Assembly: GCA_910585955.1 (NCBI GenBank)
Contig: CAJUGC010000011.1
Span: forward strand, 14,657-78,656
Direction of reading: 5' to 3'
Length of the DNA: 64,000 nt
Source: an uncultured Christensenella sp.
Lineage (GTDB): Bacteria; Bacillota; Clostridia; Christensenellales; Pumilibacteraceae
Part shown: positions 50,540 to 60,010 of the stretch, piece after piece
Layout: the number at the start of each line of letters is the position of its first letter
Numbering within the stretch: position 1 is the first letter of the stretch
Program-made: the position numbers and the translations under genes
Notes under the pieces: generated by a model
Database searches by the model: none
The model's input: the letters and a program-made list of their open reading frames with translations, nothing else
What the model was told of the DNA's origin: nothing

Positions 50540-51882
50540 ACGCGTTCCCCCCCCCGAAAATCGGTATCGAGCAGTACTTCCACTATAAATTCGTCGTTTT
50601 GGATGTCGAACACCGCACAGCCGCCGTATTTCTCGGCAAGCTCCTGCACTATTTTCGTCCCTATTCCGTGCTCGGCGTCGTCGGTTTTCGTGGTCTTTAA
50701 GGCACGCAGTCTTTCGGTATCAGCGCCCTCGGGCAACTTGTTCTTGACGCATATATAAAGATAGGAATTGCGCGGCACTATCTTGACGCCTATTTCCTTA
50801 ATGTTTCCCTTTATGTTCGAGTCTATCGCGTTGTCGATAAGATTTGCTATTATCGAACATAAATCTACGTTATCGAACGGCAATATCTTGGGACAAACTA
50901 TCTCGCAATCGAGATGTATGCCCTCGTCGTACGCTTTCGCTGCTTCCATGGTAAGAATAGCGCTCATGTCGTCATTTCCGCAATCGATGTAGAATTCGGG
51001 CTTAAGCTTCTTGCTCGAAAACGAGGAAAGAATGTCGTCGAGCTTTGCATACTCTTTTTTTTCGAGAAGCGCGCGCATATAGCTGTAGTTGTTCTTCATG
51101 TCGTGACGAATCTTTCTTAAGTCCTCCATGTTGCGGACTGTGAGTCGAAACTGTTCGCTCGTCGCTTCTGCCATGCGATTCTTCGCCTCGAGTCGTATGC
51201 GCCTATCTCGTTCGAGATATATTATATAAAACGAGAAATAGCTGACGACCGTCAAAATATAGAGAAGCATATATACCATAGAGCTATAGACAGACGCGAG
51301 ACCGAGCGCAGTGTCGAGAAGCATTGTCACAAAAGTCGCCGCCACGCCGATTGTATTGATTATGAGAATCAGTACAAGTCCGCCCGTAGGGAAATCGTCG
51401 AACTTCGCCATGGAAAAGCGAGACTCGAACACTGCAAGCACGGCTATAAACGCATATACGAGAACGAGCATGGGAATGGTTAGACCGCTGACGGTCGCAT
51501 CTATAAGTCTGCCCGTTATATAGCTGAAATTCACCATTTCCACCGAGGCGGCAAGTATCGTACTCGTCATTATGAGCTTGTTCTTAAGCGGATATCTACA
51601 AATAAACAGCGCATACAAAACATAAATAATTATGTCGCGTATATGTTCGCACATCAATCTGACCGCGAATGTCGCAGAGAGAGCCGTGCCTATTCCCTCA
51701 TATATAAGCGCGACGATGTTGAATACCGCCGTAAGCGACAGCACCTCAACGAAAAAAAGCCACGGCTTTTTCTTCTGCGGCGGAGTGAGCACCATAGCGC
51801 AAGCAAAAGACAGCACCGCCGTTCTAAACACAACGGTGTCGGTGTACATGGATTTTAAATACTCAAGCACTCCCTGTAACAT
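50536..51882 (-). CDS. GHKL-type sensor histidine kinase (AgrC/HPK10-like)
   Basis: 448 residues. Six or so membrane helices fill residues 10-215 with no large external domain, as in peptide-sensing AgrC-like kinases. A coiled linker leads to the phospho-acceptor region KIRHDMKNNYSYMRALLEKKEYAKL shortened here to RHDMKNNYSYM (His near 259), then the ATPase domain with IIANLIDNAIDSN and GIGTKIVQELAEKYGG. ATG 51882 lies downstream of a consensus promoter; an alternative ATG at codon 12 exists. The ligand is unknown; no autoinducing-peptide gene was seen. Confidence 0.9.
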   Translation of the reverse strand: MLQGVLEYLKSMYTDTVVFRTAVLSFACAMVLTPPQKKKPWLFFVEVLSLTAVFNIVALIYEGIGTALSATFAVRLMCEHIRDIIIYVLYALFICRYPLKNKLIMTSTILAASVEMVNFSYITGRLIDATVSGLTIPMLVLVYAFIAVLAVFESRFSMAKFDDFPTGGLVLILIINTIGVAATFVTMLLDTALGLASVYSSMVYMLLYILTVVSYFSFYIIYLERDRRIRLEAKNRMAEATSEQFRLTVRNMEDLRKIRHDMKNNYSYMRALLEKKEYAKLDDILSSFSSKKLKPEFYIDCGNDDMSAILTMEAAKAYDEGIHLDCEIVCPKILPFDNVDLCSIIANLIDNAIDSNIKGNIKEIGVKIVPRNSYLYICVKNKLPEGADTERLRALKTTKTDDAEHGIGTKIVQELAEKYGGCAVFDIQNDEFIVEVLLDTDFRGGERV

Positions 51883-51954
51883 TGCTCTATCCCTAAACTT
51901 ACCTATTGCAACCGGAAAATACGCCTTTTTTACCGACTATGATTTCCATTTATT

Positions 51955-51983
51955 ATTCTACATCAAAACCACCGATTTGTCAA
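51955..51983 (-). promoter_or_regulatory. Promoter of the two-component operon
   Basis: On the minus strand -35 TTGACA (51983-51978), 17-bp spacer, -10 TAGAAT (51960-51955). Confidence 0.85.
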
Positions 51984-52130
51984 TGTGCGTCTTTTGCCGA
52001 TTGTCGACATTTTATCACCGATAATCTTATAATCGGGATTTTGTAAGAAATCTATTCCATAGCCGTTGCGAGCCGTTTTGTTGTTTGAGTCGAGAAAGAT
52101 TTGCGTTGCGATAGTTTAAACACTGTATAA

Positions 52131-52448
52131 ATAGAAAAACACCATTGTACAGCGTGCTACACAAAAGAAAACGCCCAATTCGAACTTTATGGATTCGACC
52201 GGGCATTACGGGAAGCATTTAACCGACGTTATAGGTTATACGAAGAAAGGCAAGAAAATAACAATACGAATAGCTTGCGTCAAAAAGATGATGAAGCTCA
52301 TAAACAGAAAGACAAGCGATATTACAGCAGTGTAAGCATAGAAGATTTAACACCGAGTGACGAGCCGTGGATAAAGCTTAAAGAAGAAGCGCAACAAGAC
52401 TACACTTTGGTAGATAACATTATGGAAAATCTTAACCTATCTGTTTAA
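52131..52448 (+). pseudogene. Remnant of an unidentified mobile-element ORF
   Basis: A 105-codon open frame with no start codon or ribosome site. It reads as a charged helical protein (ELYGFDRALREAFNRRYRLY, then RYYSSVSIEDLTPSDEPW, KEEAQQDYTLVDNIMENL) and ends at a normal stop. The SIEDLTPSDEPW stretch recalls small sigma-like or HTH ORFs of conjugative elements, but I cannot name it. Its 3' end abuts the truncated Fic gene on the other strand, which suggests a deletion or recombination junction near 52440. Confidence 0.5.
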
Positions 52449-52617
52449 GACCTTTTACCGTGCCGACTTCGATTTCGTTTATAATTCCCGACTCAAAAAG
52501 TTCATACGCCTTTTGCTTGCTTTTTTCATAGATCGACGTACCCATGCCTTTGAGCCATTTCTCAAAGACTACGGATTTTTTATTCGGGATAAGCGCGATA
52601 TTTGGAAGTTTAATCAT
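52432..52617 (-). pseudogene. Truncated Fic-family gene (N-terminal part only)
   Basis: 61 residues: LPNIALIPNKKSVVFEKWLK, GMGTSIYEKSKQKAYELFES, then EIEVGTVKGLKQI and a stop after one foreign residue. This matches the N-terminus of Fic/DOC proteins found beside type I restriction genes; the Fic core (His-Pro-Phe-x-Asp/Glu-Gly-Asn) is missing, so it cannot be active. It is broken exactly where the remnant on the plus strand ends. Confidence 0.6.
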
Positions 52618-52672
52618 CCCAAACGGCTCGCACAGGTATTTCTTCGAAAAATCCGATAGAAGTTTTTAACAT
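52610..52672 (-). pseudogene. Stub of a Bro-N-domain gene (20 codons)
   Basis: ATG 52672 with GAGGAAA upstream opens a 20-codon frame ending SIGFFEEIPVRAVWDD, the usual first residues of Bro-N proteins (which continue into a Trp-rich region), then stops and overlaps the Fic stub. It keeps a working-looking ribosome site 14 bases after hsdR ends, so it was once the next gene of the restriction operon. Confidence 0.5.
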
Positions 52673-52685
52673 TGCGTTTCCTCGT

Positions 52686-55600
52686 TTAATCTTTTCTCAA
52701 ACTCTTATAAAGCTCTCGAGCCATAGCTTCCATTACTTTTTGATAAAACTCGGTATCGCTGAACAGCTTTTTATAGGAATCGGCGTTTTCGAGATAACAT
52801 TGCGTAGCGATCTCTTTGAACTTATCGGGGAATAGCGAAGAAACAAACATTTCGGGCGTCGTATCGCGGGCATAACGCTTGAATTTTTTCACTTCTTTAT
52901 CGGACATAAACATTTGATAAATGCTTTCGATAATCACTCGATCGCCCTCGCTGAAATCGCCGTCAAAACGCTCGTTTACTTTGTCGATAATGTTTTGCAA
53001 TGTGTCTCTCTTCGGCGTTTTGGCTTTACTTTTATCGGAAGAAGGAACCAAATCCGTATCTTTTTTATCAAGAAGAATTGCACCAGCGAAAGACTCTTTC
53101 AAAGAAGTGTATTCCAATTTTATTTTATCCAAAATATCCGGTTGGTAATGAACGTCAACGGGAAGAAGCGGTAAAAGGTTTGACAAAAAAACATATTCCT
53201 TAAACAGTTCTTCGTCGTGCAGCCGAACAAGCTGCGTAATATAAGCATAGCATTTGACGAATTTTCTTATATCGAGCCGACAATTAAACCGTTCTTCTTC
53301 GGTGGAAATATCCGAATACCGATCGACAATCGGTTTAATAATGCTGCTGAGCCTGCCTAAATCCACGGAATTTTGCTTGGACGCTTTGTGCTTTGCCATA
53401 AAGTTATAGTAAGTTTCCACGTCGTCGAAATTGTACAGCATATACGGGCGAATTTTCGTTCGTAAATCGTAAAGCTTGTTATAATCCGTTCTGCCGTCCA
53501 ATAAAGTTGCCTCGTAATACGGCTGAAAGCTTTCCTTTATTTGTTCGTCGGTATTCTCGAAATCCAAAACGAAAGTGTCCGTTTTATCCTTGCACGTTCT
53601 GTTCAGGCGCGAAAGCGTTTGCACAGCGTTGACGTCTTTTAACTTTTTATCTACATACATCGAATGTAGTAGCGGCTCGTCAAACCCCGTTTGATATTTA
53701 TTGGCAACAACGAGAATATTGGATCTATCGCTACGGAATGCTTTACGGAATTTTTTATCCGACGTAATGGCTTGTCCGTTTTCGTCAACGTTCAATCCCG
53801 CTTCCGTATATTCCGTATCGTCGATTTTTACCGTTCCCGAAAACGCGACCATCACGCCGCAACCTTTACTTTCGTTAGGGTGCTCTTTCAAATATCTCTT
53901 AATAGCAAAGTAATATCTTACGGCATTGGCTCGGCTGTTCGCAATAACCATAGCCTTGCCCTTACCGCCTATTTTGAAACGCCCACTCTCCAAAAAGTTG
54001 GACATAATCATTTCCGTTTTGTCGGCAATAGTATAGCCATGTTCTTTGTAATACTTAATTAAAGTCCGAATTGCAGGTCCTTCGATAAGTTCGGGATTGT
54101 CGGCGGAAATTTTTACAAGCTTAAACGCTTCCTTTATCGTGGTATAACTTTGCAACACGTCCAATATAAATTTTTCTTCAATGGCTTGACGCATGGAATA
54201 GATATGGAACGGACGCTTCTTTTTGATTTGCGGATCGTAAGTCCCGAAAAGCTCAATCGTTTTATTTTTCGGCGTTGCGGTAAACGCGAAAAACGACTGA
54301 TTCGCGTGTTGCCCTTGCGCAAGAATAGAGCAAACGATATCCGACGATAAATCGACTTCGGATTCGTCTATGCCTTCTTCTTCGGCATACGCTTTAATCG
54401 CTTTATCCAAATCGAGCAAAGACTTACGCAAAGTTTTGGCGCTTTCGCCCGATTGCCCTTGATGCGCCTCATCGATAATAATGGCAAACTTTCTGCCGAC
54501 AAGACTGTCGAAATCTTTATAAGCAAACAAAAACTTTTGCACGGTGCAAATGATAATACGCTTTTTGTCGTTGATCGCGTCCACCAAACCGCGCGAACGC
54601 TTTTTATCGTCGATAGCCTCTACCAAGCCGGGTGTATGGTCGAAGCTGTTGATCGTGTCTTGCAACTGACTGTCCAAAACGACACGGTTTGTTACAACGA
54701 TTACGGTATCGAAAATCGAATCATTGTCATCATTATGTAAAGACGCAAGCCTATACGCTATCCAAGCGATAGAGTTGGATTTTCCGCTTCCCGCGGAATG
54801 TTCGATAAGGTAACTTTTACCCACACCGCTTTGCTTTACATCGGCAATTACTTTTTTAACGACGTCGTATTGATGATAGCGAGGGAAAATCAATTTTTCT
54901 TTTTCGACGATACGCGTTGCGCCGTTTCTTTCTACTTCTTCTTTTTCTTTAACGTAAGTTATAAAGCGGTGAATGAGATCAAGCAGGCTGTCGCGTTGCA
55001 AAACTTCTTCCCAAAGGTAGGAAGTGGCGTATCCGTTCGGATTGGCAGGATTGCCTTTGCCGCCCGTATTGCCCGCGCCGTTGGAACCTTGATTGAACGG
55101 CATAAAATATGTGTCGCCGCCCTTTAACCAAGTCGTCATATATGCTTCGTAAAGGTCAACCGCAAAATAAACCAAAAAACGATGATTGAATCTAAAACAA
55201 AATTCTTTCGGATCTCTGTCGTTTTTGAATTGTTCGACAGCGCACTGTACGTTTTGACCTTTGTATTGATTTTTGAGCTCCAACGCAACGACGGGAATAC
55301 CGTTGAGCGATAAAACCATATCGATCGTGTTAGCATTTTGTTTGGAATATGCAAACTGACGGGTAACGCCTAAAACATTGCTTTTATAAAGCACATTTTG
55401 ATTTTCGTTCAATTCCGATTCGGGCTTGAAATAGCAAACTTTGATATTGACGCCCATATCGTCCACGCCGTGTTTCAAAACGTAGATAAGCCCGTGTTCG
55501 TTAATACTGCTCTCTAAACGAAGATAAAATTTCTCTTGAGCGTCATCTCCGTAATATCTTTCATAACGCGCCCATTGTTTAGGCTGCGTTTGCATAATAA

Positions 55601-55763
55601 AGTTGAAAAGCACCTCGGGATAGAGCGCTTTTTCTTTATCGTAAACGTATTTATGTATTCTATGCCCGTCGAGGTTGAGATAGGAAAACTGCTCATAACC
55701 GCCGTCTGCGCTTATAAGAAAACTTTCTATATCCTGTTCAAACCGTTTTTCGGATGTATCCAT
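52686..55763 (-). CDS. hsdR: Type I restriction enzyme R subunit (HsdR)
   Basis: 1025 residues. N-terminal PD-(D/E)xK nuclease domain with GIPVVALELKNQYKGQN; SF2 translocase with Walker A HSAGSGKSNSIAW near 325-337, DEAH box IIDEAHQGQSG, FTATPKNKT, and helicase domain 2 with KYQTGFDEPLLHSMYVDKKL and QTLSRLNRT; C-terminal helical part binds the methylase core. It translocates DNA and cuts unmethylated target DNA. Its ATG shares a base with the hsdS stop (TAATG), the last of four linked genes. Length is in the normal range. Confidence 0.95.
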   Translation of the reverse strand: MDTSEKRFEQDIESFLISADGGYEQFSYLNLDGHRIHKYVYDKEKALYPEVLFNFIMQTQPKQWARYERYYGDDAQEKFYLRLESSINEHGLIYVLKHGVDDMGVNIKVCYFKPESELNENQNVLYKSNVLGVTRQFAYSKQNANTIDMVLSLNGIPVVALELKNQYKGQNVQCAVEQFKNDRDPKEFCFRFNHRFLVYFAVDLYEAYMTTWLKGGDTYFMPFNQGSNGAGNTGGKGNPANPNGYATSYLWEEVLQRDSLLDLIHRFITYVKEKEEVERNGATRIVEKEKLIFPRYHQYDVVKKVIADVKQSGVGKSYLIEHSAGSGKSNSIAWIAYRLASLHNDDNDSIFDTVIVVTNRVVLDSQLQDTINSFDHTPGLVEAIDDKKRSRGLVDAINDKKRIIICTVQKFLFAYKDFDSLVGRKFAIIIDEAHQGQSGESAKTLRKSLLDLDKAIKAYAEEEGIDESEVDLSSDIVCSILAQGQHANQSFFAFTATPKNKTIELFGTYDPQIKKKRPFHIYSMRQAIEEKFILDVLQSYTTIKEAFKLVKISADNPELIEGPAIRTLIKYYKEHGYTIADKTEMIMSNFLESGRFKIGGKGKAMVIANSRANAVRYYFAIKRYLKEHPNESKGCGVMVAFSGTVKIDDTEYTEAGLNVDENGQAITSDKKFRKAFRSDRSNILVVANKYQTGFDEPLLHSMYVDKKLKDVNAVQTLSRLNRTCKDKTDTFVLDFENTDEQIKESFQPYYEATLLDGRTDYNKLYDLRTKIRPYMLYNFDDVETYYNFMAKHKASKQNSVDLGRLSSIIKPIVDRYSDISTEEERFNCRLDIRKFVKCYAYITQLVRLHDEELFKEYVFLSNLLPLLPVDVHYQPDILDKIKLEYTSLKESFAGAILLDKKDTDLVPSSDKSKAKTPKRDTLQNIIDKVNERFDGDFSEGDRVIIESIYQMFMSDKEVKKFKRYARDTTPEMFVSSLFPDKFKEIATQCYLENADSYKKLFSDTEFYQKVMEAMARELYKSLRKD

Positions 55764-57061
55764 TATGCCACTTCCTTTTTGCCCGTAACATACTCGTAAA
55801 TCAAGGACTTTTTATATTCCTGCAATTTCTCGATTTTTTGTTGCTTGATTTTAATAAGATTATCTATGTCGGCACACTTTTTATCGAGATAATCGGCAAT
55901 TTGATGCTGCTCATCAAGTGGCGGCAGTATTGCTGTTGTTTTACTTATTAAAGAGCGTGTAATACTAAATACTTTAATACCGTAAACTTCGCGCCATAGT
56001 TGTCTTTTCCATAATGATGACATAAACAAATATGCCAAATATTTATTATCAGAACTCGACAACGACTTTAATACAAGACTATGATAGCCTGCAAAAATCA
56101 AATCATCAATATCAATATAAACAAAATCGCCTGAGCCTTCAATATCTTCGGATGTATCTGCAAATATGAAGTCGCCTTTTTTAACTAATGAATCTGCATT
56201 TGTTTGTAAATATCTACTTTCCACAAATCTATATAATTGTTCGTCAATGAAAGCAGATTTGTTATACTTTGCATGAACTTGTCCATAGCTTATAGTTTTG
56301 ATTCCTGACGGACGCAAATCGGCTTTCGTTATAGGTAAGCCTTTTCCAAAAGAGAATAGCGATTTTATAGGTTTAACACTCCAATTCTCGGGAATGTTGC
56401 CTATCCATTCCACGGCGCTGTCTTTCATTGGCGCGGTTTTATCAAGACCTTTTGTAACCGCTTCGGTAATAACCGCTTGCTTATATTCCTTTAATTTTTC
56501 TATCTGCACCTGTTGATTTGCGATTAAATCTTCGATTTTTGTAAGTTTGTTTTCAATAAAATTTACAATTTGTCGCTGAATATCGATTGACGGATATGGA
56601 ATTACAAATTGCCCCATATCAGTGGCGTTCAATGCACTACGAACGCCATTCCCAGCCAAATTGTTGTAAACGCAATTATAATACATTGACATCAAGAAAT
56701 AATAAACGAATTTATTATATTGATTATCTATGCGAGGAGAAAATCTTATATAAGCCGGTGAAACTAAACCGACATAGGGTGATAATCCCACACGGCTTGT
56801 GCTTATATTTTGCAGGTCGATCATTTTAAAAATGAAGTCGTTCTCATGAATAACTTGATAGCCATCAAATTCCTTCGGCTGTAAACCTTCCGAATCGTCT
56901 TTTGCCCGCTTAATTACGCCGTTAAGCGTTAATGCCAAGCGTTCATAATCGACAGATTTTTGACCCGCAATTTCCTTTTGGTTAACATATTTGTCCTTAA
57001 ACCTAATCGTACTCCAACTATCAGGAATTTGTCCGATCCATTTAACGCCGCTGTCTTTCAT
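55763..57061 (-). CDS. hsdS: Type I restriction-modification specificity subunit (HsdS)
   Basis: 432 residues with the classic two target-recognition domains and two conserved coiled-coil spacers. Each half opens with a WIG motif (VKWIGQIPDSWSTIRFKDKYV and VEWIGNIPENWSVKPIKSLF) and ends with a helix (LTKIEDLIANQQVQIEKLKEYKQAVI; DYLDKKCADIDNLIKIKQQK). The two domains recognise the two half-sites. Much more AT-rich than hsdM, as often seen for exchanged specificity genes. It overlaps the HEPN gene upstream by 4 bases and hsdR downstream by 1. Confidence 0.93.
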   Translation of the reverse strand: MKDSGVKWIGQIPDSWSTIRFKDKYVNQKEIAGQKSVDYERLALTLNGVIKRAKDDSEGLQPKEFDGYQVIHENDFIFKMIDLQNISTSRVGLSPYVGLVSPAYIRFSPRIDNQYNKFVYYFLMSMYYNCVYNNLAGNGVRSALNATDMGQFVIPYPSIDIQRQIVNFIENKLTKIEDLIANQQVQIEKLKEYKQAVITEAVTKGLDKTAPMKDSAVEWIGNIPENWSVKPIKSLFSFGKGLPITKADLRPSGIKTISYGQVHAKYNKSAFIDEQLYRFVESRYLQTNADSLVKKGDFIFADTSEDIEGSGDFVYIDIDDLIFAGYHSLVLKSLSSSDNKYLAYLFMSSLWKRQLWREVYGIKVFSITRSLISKTTAILPPLDEQHQIADYLDKKCADIDNLIKIKQQKIEKLQEYKKSLIYEYVTGKKEVA

Positions 57062-57798
57062 TTGCTTTGTCCTAATAAATTGTTTTCAGCTTTAATTATA
57101 TAATCACGATGTTTAATATACATATTTAATGCATGGCAAGTTTGGTAAATATCGCCGACATTGATAGGTTTAAGGCTAATTGAAACTCTATCGTAAAACA
57201 CCCCGATTTTATTTATAATCTGCTCGGTAACTTGAAACACTTTCATTAATTGATCTAATGAAATAGAAAATCCCTTATTATTTATATCGGCAAAATGCGC
57301 AGCAACATTGTTTCGCAATTTACGCAAATTATCTATATCGGTTTTGTTTTGTACAATAATATTTTCACATTTCGCTATGGTATCAAATATTTCTTTTTGT
57401 GTGAAACTTATTTGCCGTGTTTCTATACTATTGCCAAAATGCATTTCTTCAAAAAACTCTTTTGTAAAAATCAAGTTCCAATTCGACTTAATATAATTAA
57501 AAAACTTATTGAATGATAAATCATTATTTACATAATAAAAAGCATCTAATTCAATAATCGCTTGCATCCAAAAATTACTTATAACAGCCGCCATAAATGC
57601 TGGAGAAATAGTGGCAATATTGTTATAATCTTGTTCGTGCGTGGTTAAATAATCGAGCACTTCTAACGTAACGGCAATTCGTTTTCCGCGTTCAACATAG
57701 TAATTATAGAACATTAAATATTTTTCTTTTTGTTCATTCATCAGAGAAGTTTCAACAGTATTATATTTAATAGTCCCAAGACCTTTCCCTGCCGTCAT
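57058..57798 (-). CDS. HEPN-domain protein (AbiU2-like) inside the type I R-M operon
   Basis: 246 residues, all helical, no membrane segment. The HEPN RNase-type motif Arg-Asn-x4-His is present at 162-168 (LRKLRNNVAAHFADINNKG), in the setting seen in AbiU2-like proteins. HEPN proteins with this motif are metal-independent RNases in toxin-antitoxin and abortive phage-defence systems. Its ATG shares a base with the hsdM stop (TAATG), and its stop overlaps the hsdS start (ATGA), so it is translationally locked between methylase and specificity subunits. Strongly AT-rich. Whether it is a toxin, an accessory defence effector or an R-M regulator cannot be told. Confidence 0.75.
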   Translation of the reverse strand: MTAGKGLGTIKYNTVETSLMNEQKEKYLMFYNYYVERGKRIAVTLEVLDYLTTHEQDYNNIATISPAFMAAVISNFWMQAIIELDAFYYVNNDLSFNKFFNYIKSNWNLIFTKEFFEEMHFGNSIETRQISFTQKEIFDTIAKCENIIVQNKTDIDNLRKLRNNVAAHFADINNKGFSISLDQLMKVFQVTEQIINKIGVFYDRVSISLKPINVGDIYQTCHALNMYIKHRDYIIKAENNLLGQSK

Positions 57799-59570
57799 TA
57801 TCCCAAAATCTCCTTCATTAGTTCGGCTTCTTCCTCGGATAACACCTTAAACTCGGCAAAAATCTCATCGCTACTGCGAGGGGGTACGAATTTATAGAAA
57901 ATGCGGGTAAACGGCACTTCGTAACCAATTTTATCTTTGCTTCTATCCATATAGGCAAGTGGGTTATAGGGCAAAACATTCTTTTTGAAGTATTCGTCTA
58001 TATCTTCCTGCAAGGGGATAATCTCGTTGTCGGTTTTTCCTTTCACGGGTTGTTTTTTACCGTGTTTAAAAATAGGACTTCCGCTTTCGTCCGCAAGCGC
58101 AGTTTCGACGGTTACTTTGGTGTAGCCAAAATAATCGTTATCGAAAGTTTTGCTTTCCACAACGAGCGAACCGTCGCAGTATTCTTTGTTATCGAACTCG
58201 TTATAAGCCTGCATTATCAGGTCGATACAAGCATTGTCTAAATCGACGCGCTTGTTACCGATATTTTTGCGGCGCTTTACAAAGCATTTGCTCGCGTCTA
58301 TAAGTTGGACCTTACCGAGACGGCGTTTAGACTTATCTTTTGTAATGACCCAAATATACGTTGCAATACCTGTATTGTAAAACAAGTCGGTAGGCAACTG
58401 TATAATTGCTTCGACTAAATCTTGTCCGATAAGATAGCGGCGTATTTCGGACGGACCGCTGCCGGCGTCGCCCGTGAACAGCGACGAGCCGTTCTGAATG
58501 ATCGCCATACGCCCCGCGCCTTCTTTGAGCTTTTTTACGCCATTGAGCATAAACAGCATTTGTCCGTCGGAAATAGACGGCAAGCCCGGTCCGAATCTGC
58601 CGTCATAACCCAAACGCGCTTCTTTTTCCACAGCTTCTTTTTCGCGCTTCCAATCGATACCGAAAGGCGGATTGGAAATGATGTAATCGAACTCATAGCC
58701 CGAATATGCGTCGTCGGAAAGCGTATCGCCGAACTTCATGCCGCTTGCGTTGCCGCCCTTAATAAGCATATCGGCTTTTGCGATAGCGTATGTTTCGGGG
58801 TTAAACTCCTGCCCGAAACAAGTCAGGTCGGCTTCGGGATTGATTTCTTTTACGCGCTCCGTAAGACAGCCGAGCATTTGGCTTGTCCCCATAGTCATAT
58901 CGTAAGCCGTCTTATAGCAACCGTTTTGTTTGATTTCGTCTTTTTCGGGCGAGATAAGTAGTTCGGTCATAAGATAGATAATATCTCGGCTTGTAAAGTG
59001 CGCTCCCGCTTCTTCGTTGTAGCTTTCGGAGAATTTGCGGATAAGCTCTTCGAATATGTAACCCATATCCATAGACGTAATTTTATCGGGCGACATATCC
59101 GCTTTTTTGGAATTAAATTCTTGAATAACAACGTAAAGGACGTTGCCTTTCACCATATTCTTCACTTCGTCGGCAAATTTGAAATTGGCGAGAATATCTT
59201 TTACGTTATCCGAAAAGCCTTGCAAGTAGTCGTCGAAATTAACTTGAATATTGTCGGGATCGGCAAGAAGCCGAGCAAAGTTAAAATTGCTTGTGTTATA
59301 AAAGGAATATCCCGAAGCACGGCAAAGCGCGCCGTCGCGGACTGCGCCTTCGTAGCCTTGCTCGTTAAGGGTTTTATAAGTAGCCAAAACTTTATCTTTC
59401 GTTGCCGCCAAAGCGTCGTCAAACCGTTTTAGCACCGTCATTGGTAAAATAACTTTGCCATACTCGTGCGGTTTATAGAACCCGACCAAGTGGGTTGCGA
59501 TTTCCCAAATAAGGTTAGCCTTTTCCTGAATGTTTATATTAGTCTGCTTTTGTAAGTCGTTGATTGTCAT
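57798..59570 (-). CDS. hsdM: Type I restriction-modification DNA methyltransferase subunit (HsdM)
   Basis: 590 residues. N-terminal HsdM helical domain (IWEIATHLVGFYKPHEYGKVILPM), AdoMet-binding core with YDMTMGTSQMLGCLTERV and catalytic motif IV ISNPPFGIDW, indicating N6-adenine methylation. In the motif I region a Met stands where a Pro (DPTMGTS) is more usual. ATG 59570 has GAGGA upstream; an upstream in-frame start would lie in the promoter leader. First gene of the hsdM-HEPN-hsdS-hsdR operon, with a good promoter at 59639-59667. Confidence 0.95.
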   Translation of the reverse strand: MTINDLQKQTNINIQEKANLIWEIATHLVGFYKPHEYGKVILPMTVLKRFDDALAATKDKVLATYKTLNEQGYEGAVRDGALCRASGYSFYNTSNFNFARLLADPDNIQVNFDDYLQGFSDNVKDILANFKFADEVKNMVKGNVLYVVIQEFNSKKADMSPDKITSMDMGYIFEELIRKFSESYNEEAGAHFTSRDIIYLMTELLISPEKDEIKQNGCYKTAYDMTMGTSQMLGCLTERVKEINPEADLTCFGQEFNPETYAIAKADMLIKGGNASGMKFGDTLSDDAYSGYEFDYIISNPPFGIDWKREKEAVEKEARLGYDGRFGPGLPSISDGQMLFMLNGVKKLKEGAGRMAIIQNGSSLFTGDAGSGPSEIRRYLIGQDLVEAIIQLPTDLFYNTGIATYIWVITKDKSKRRLGKVQLIDASKCFVKRRKNIGNKRVDLDNACIDLIMQAYNEFDNKEYCDGSLVVESKTFDNDYFGYTKVTVETALADESGSPIFKHGKKQPVKGKTDNEIIPLQEDIDEYFKKNVLPYNPLAYMDRSKDKIGYEVPFTRIFYKFVPPRSSDEIFAEFKVLSEEEAELMKEILG

Positions 59571-59638
59571 CGTTGTTATCCTCGAATTTAATATCGTTAC
59601 GTTCGCAAAAAGCATAGAACTTGCGTTGAAGCGTAACT

Positions 59639-59667
59639 ATTATAACACTTTATGATTAAAAAATCAA
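59639..59667 (-). promoter_or_regulatory. Promoter of the hsd operon
   Basis: On the minus strand -35 TTGATT (59667-59662), 17-bp spacer, -10 TATAAT (59644-59639). Confidence 0.85.
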
Positions 59668-59725
59668 TGTGAACGATAAGATAATACGAATCTTTATAAA
59701 TCAGATTTTATTTGTTGGCACTTTT

Positions 59726-59777
59726 GCGGGTGCTTGTATAAACAAGTGCGCCGCTACGCGGCGCAACAAGCACCCGC
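59726..59777. repeat. Nested perfect palindrome upstream of the hsd operon
   Basis: Outer arms GCGGGTGCTTGT (59726-59737) and ACAAGCACCCGC (59766-59777); inner arms TGCGCCGC (59747-59754) and GCGGCGCA (59758-59765) with loop TAC. A second imperfect hairpin with a T-run follows near 59845-59890. The gap 59668-60010 has no gene. It may be an element end, a cruciform or a terminator-like structure separating two operons. Confidence 0.55.
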
Positions 59778-60010
59778 AATCAATCGACCAAACGCAACAA
59801 AAAAAACGATCCGCTGCGACAGCCTAAAAAGCAAAACGGCGTCTAAAATCGGGAGGCACGGTCCTTGTGCCCTCACGATTTTTTTACGCCGCCGCGCCCT
59901 CTGCTTTTGGCAATTTATTTTCGCCGTTTATGTCCGCTTCGGCACTGCGTCGCGGTTTAATGTCAAAAGTGTGACAGTGTTACATAGTGGCGTATAAAGT
60001 AATACTATTA

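Noticed and set aside
52027..52218. 63-codon minus-strand frame downstream of the two-component operon
   Set aside because: No ribosome site and no similarity; it lies opposite the plus-strand remnant.
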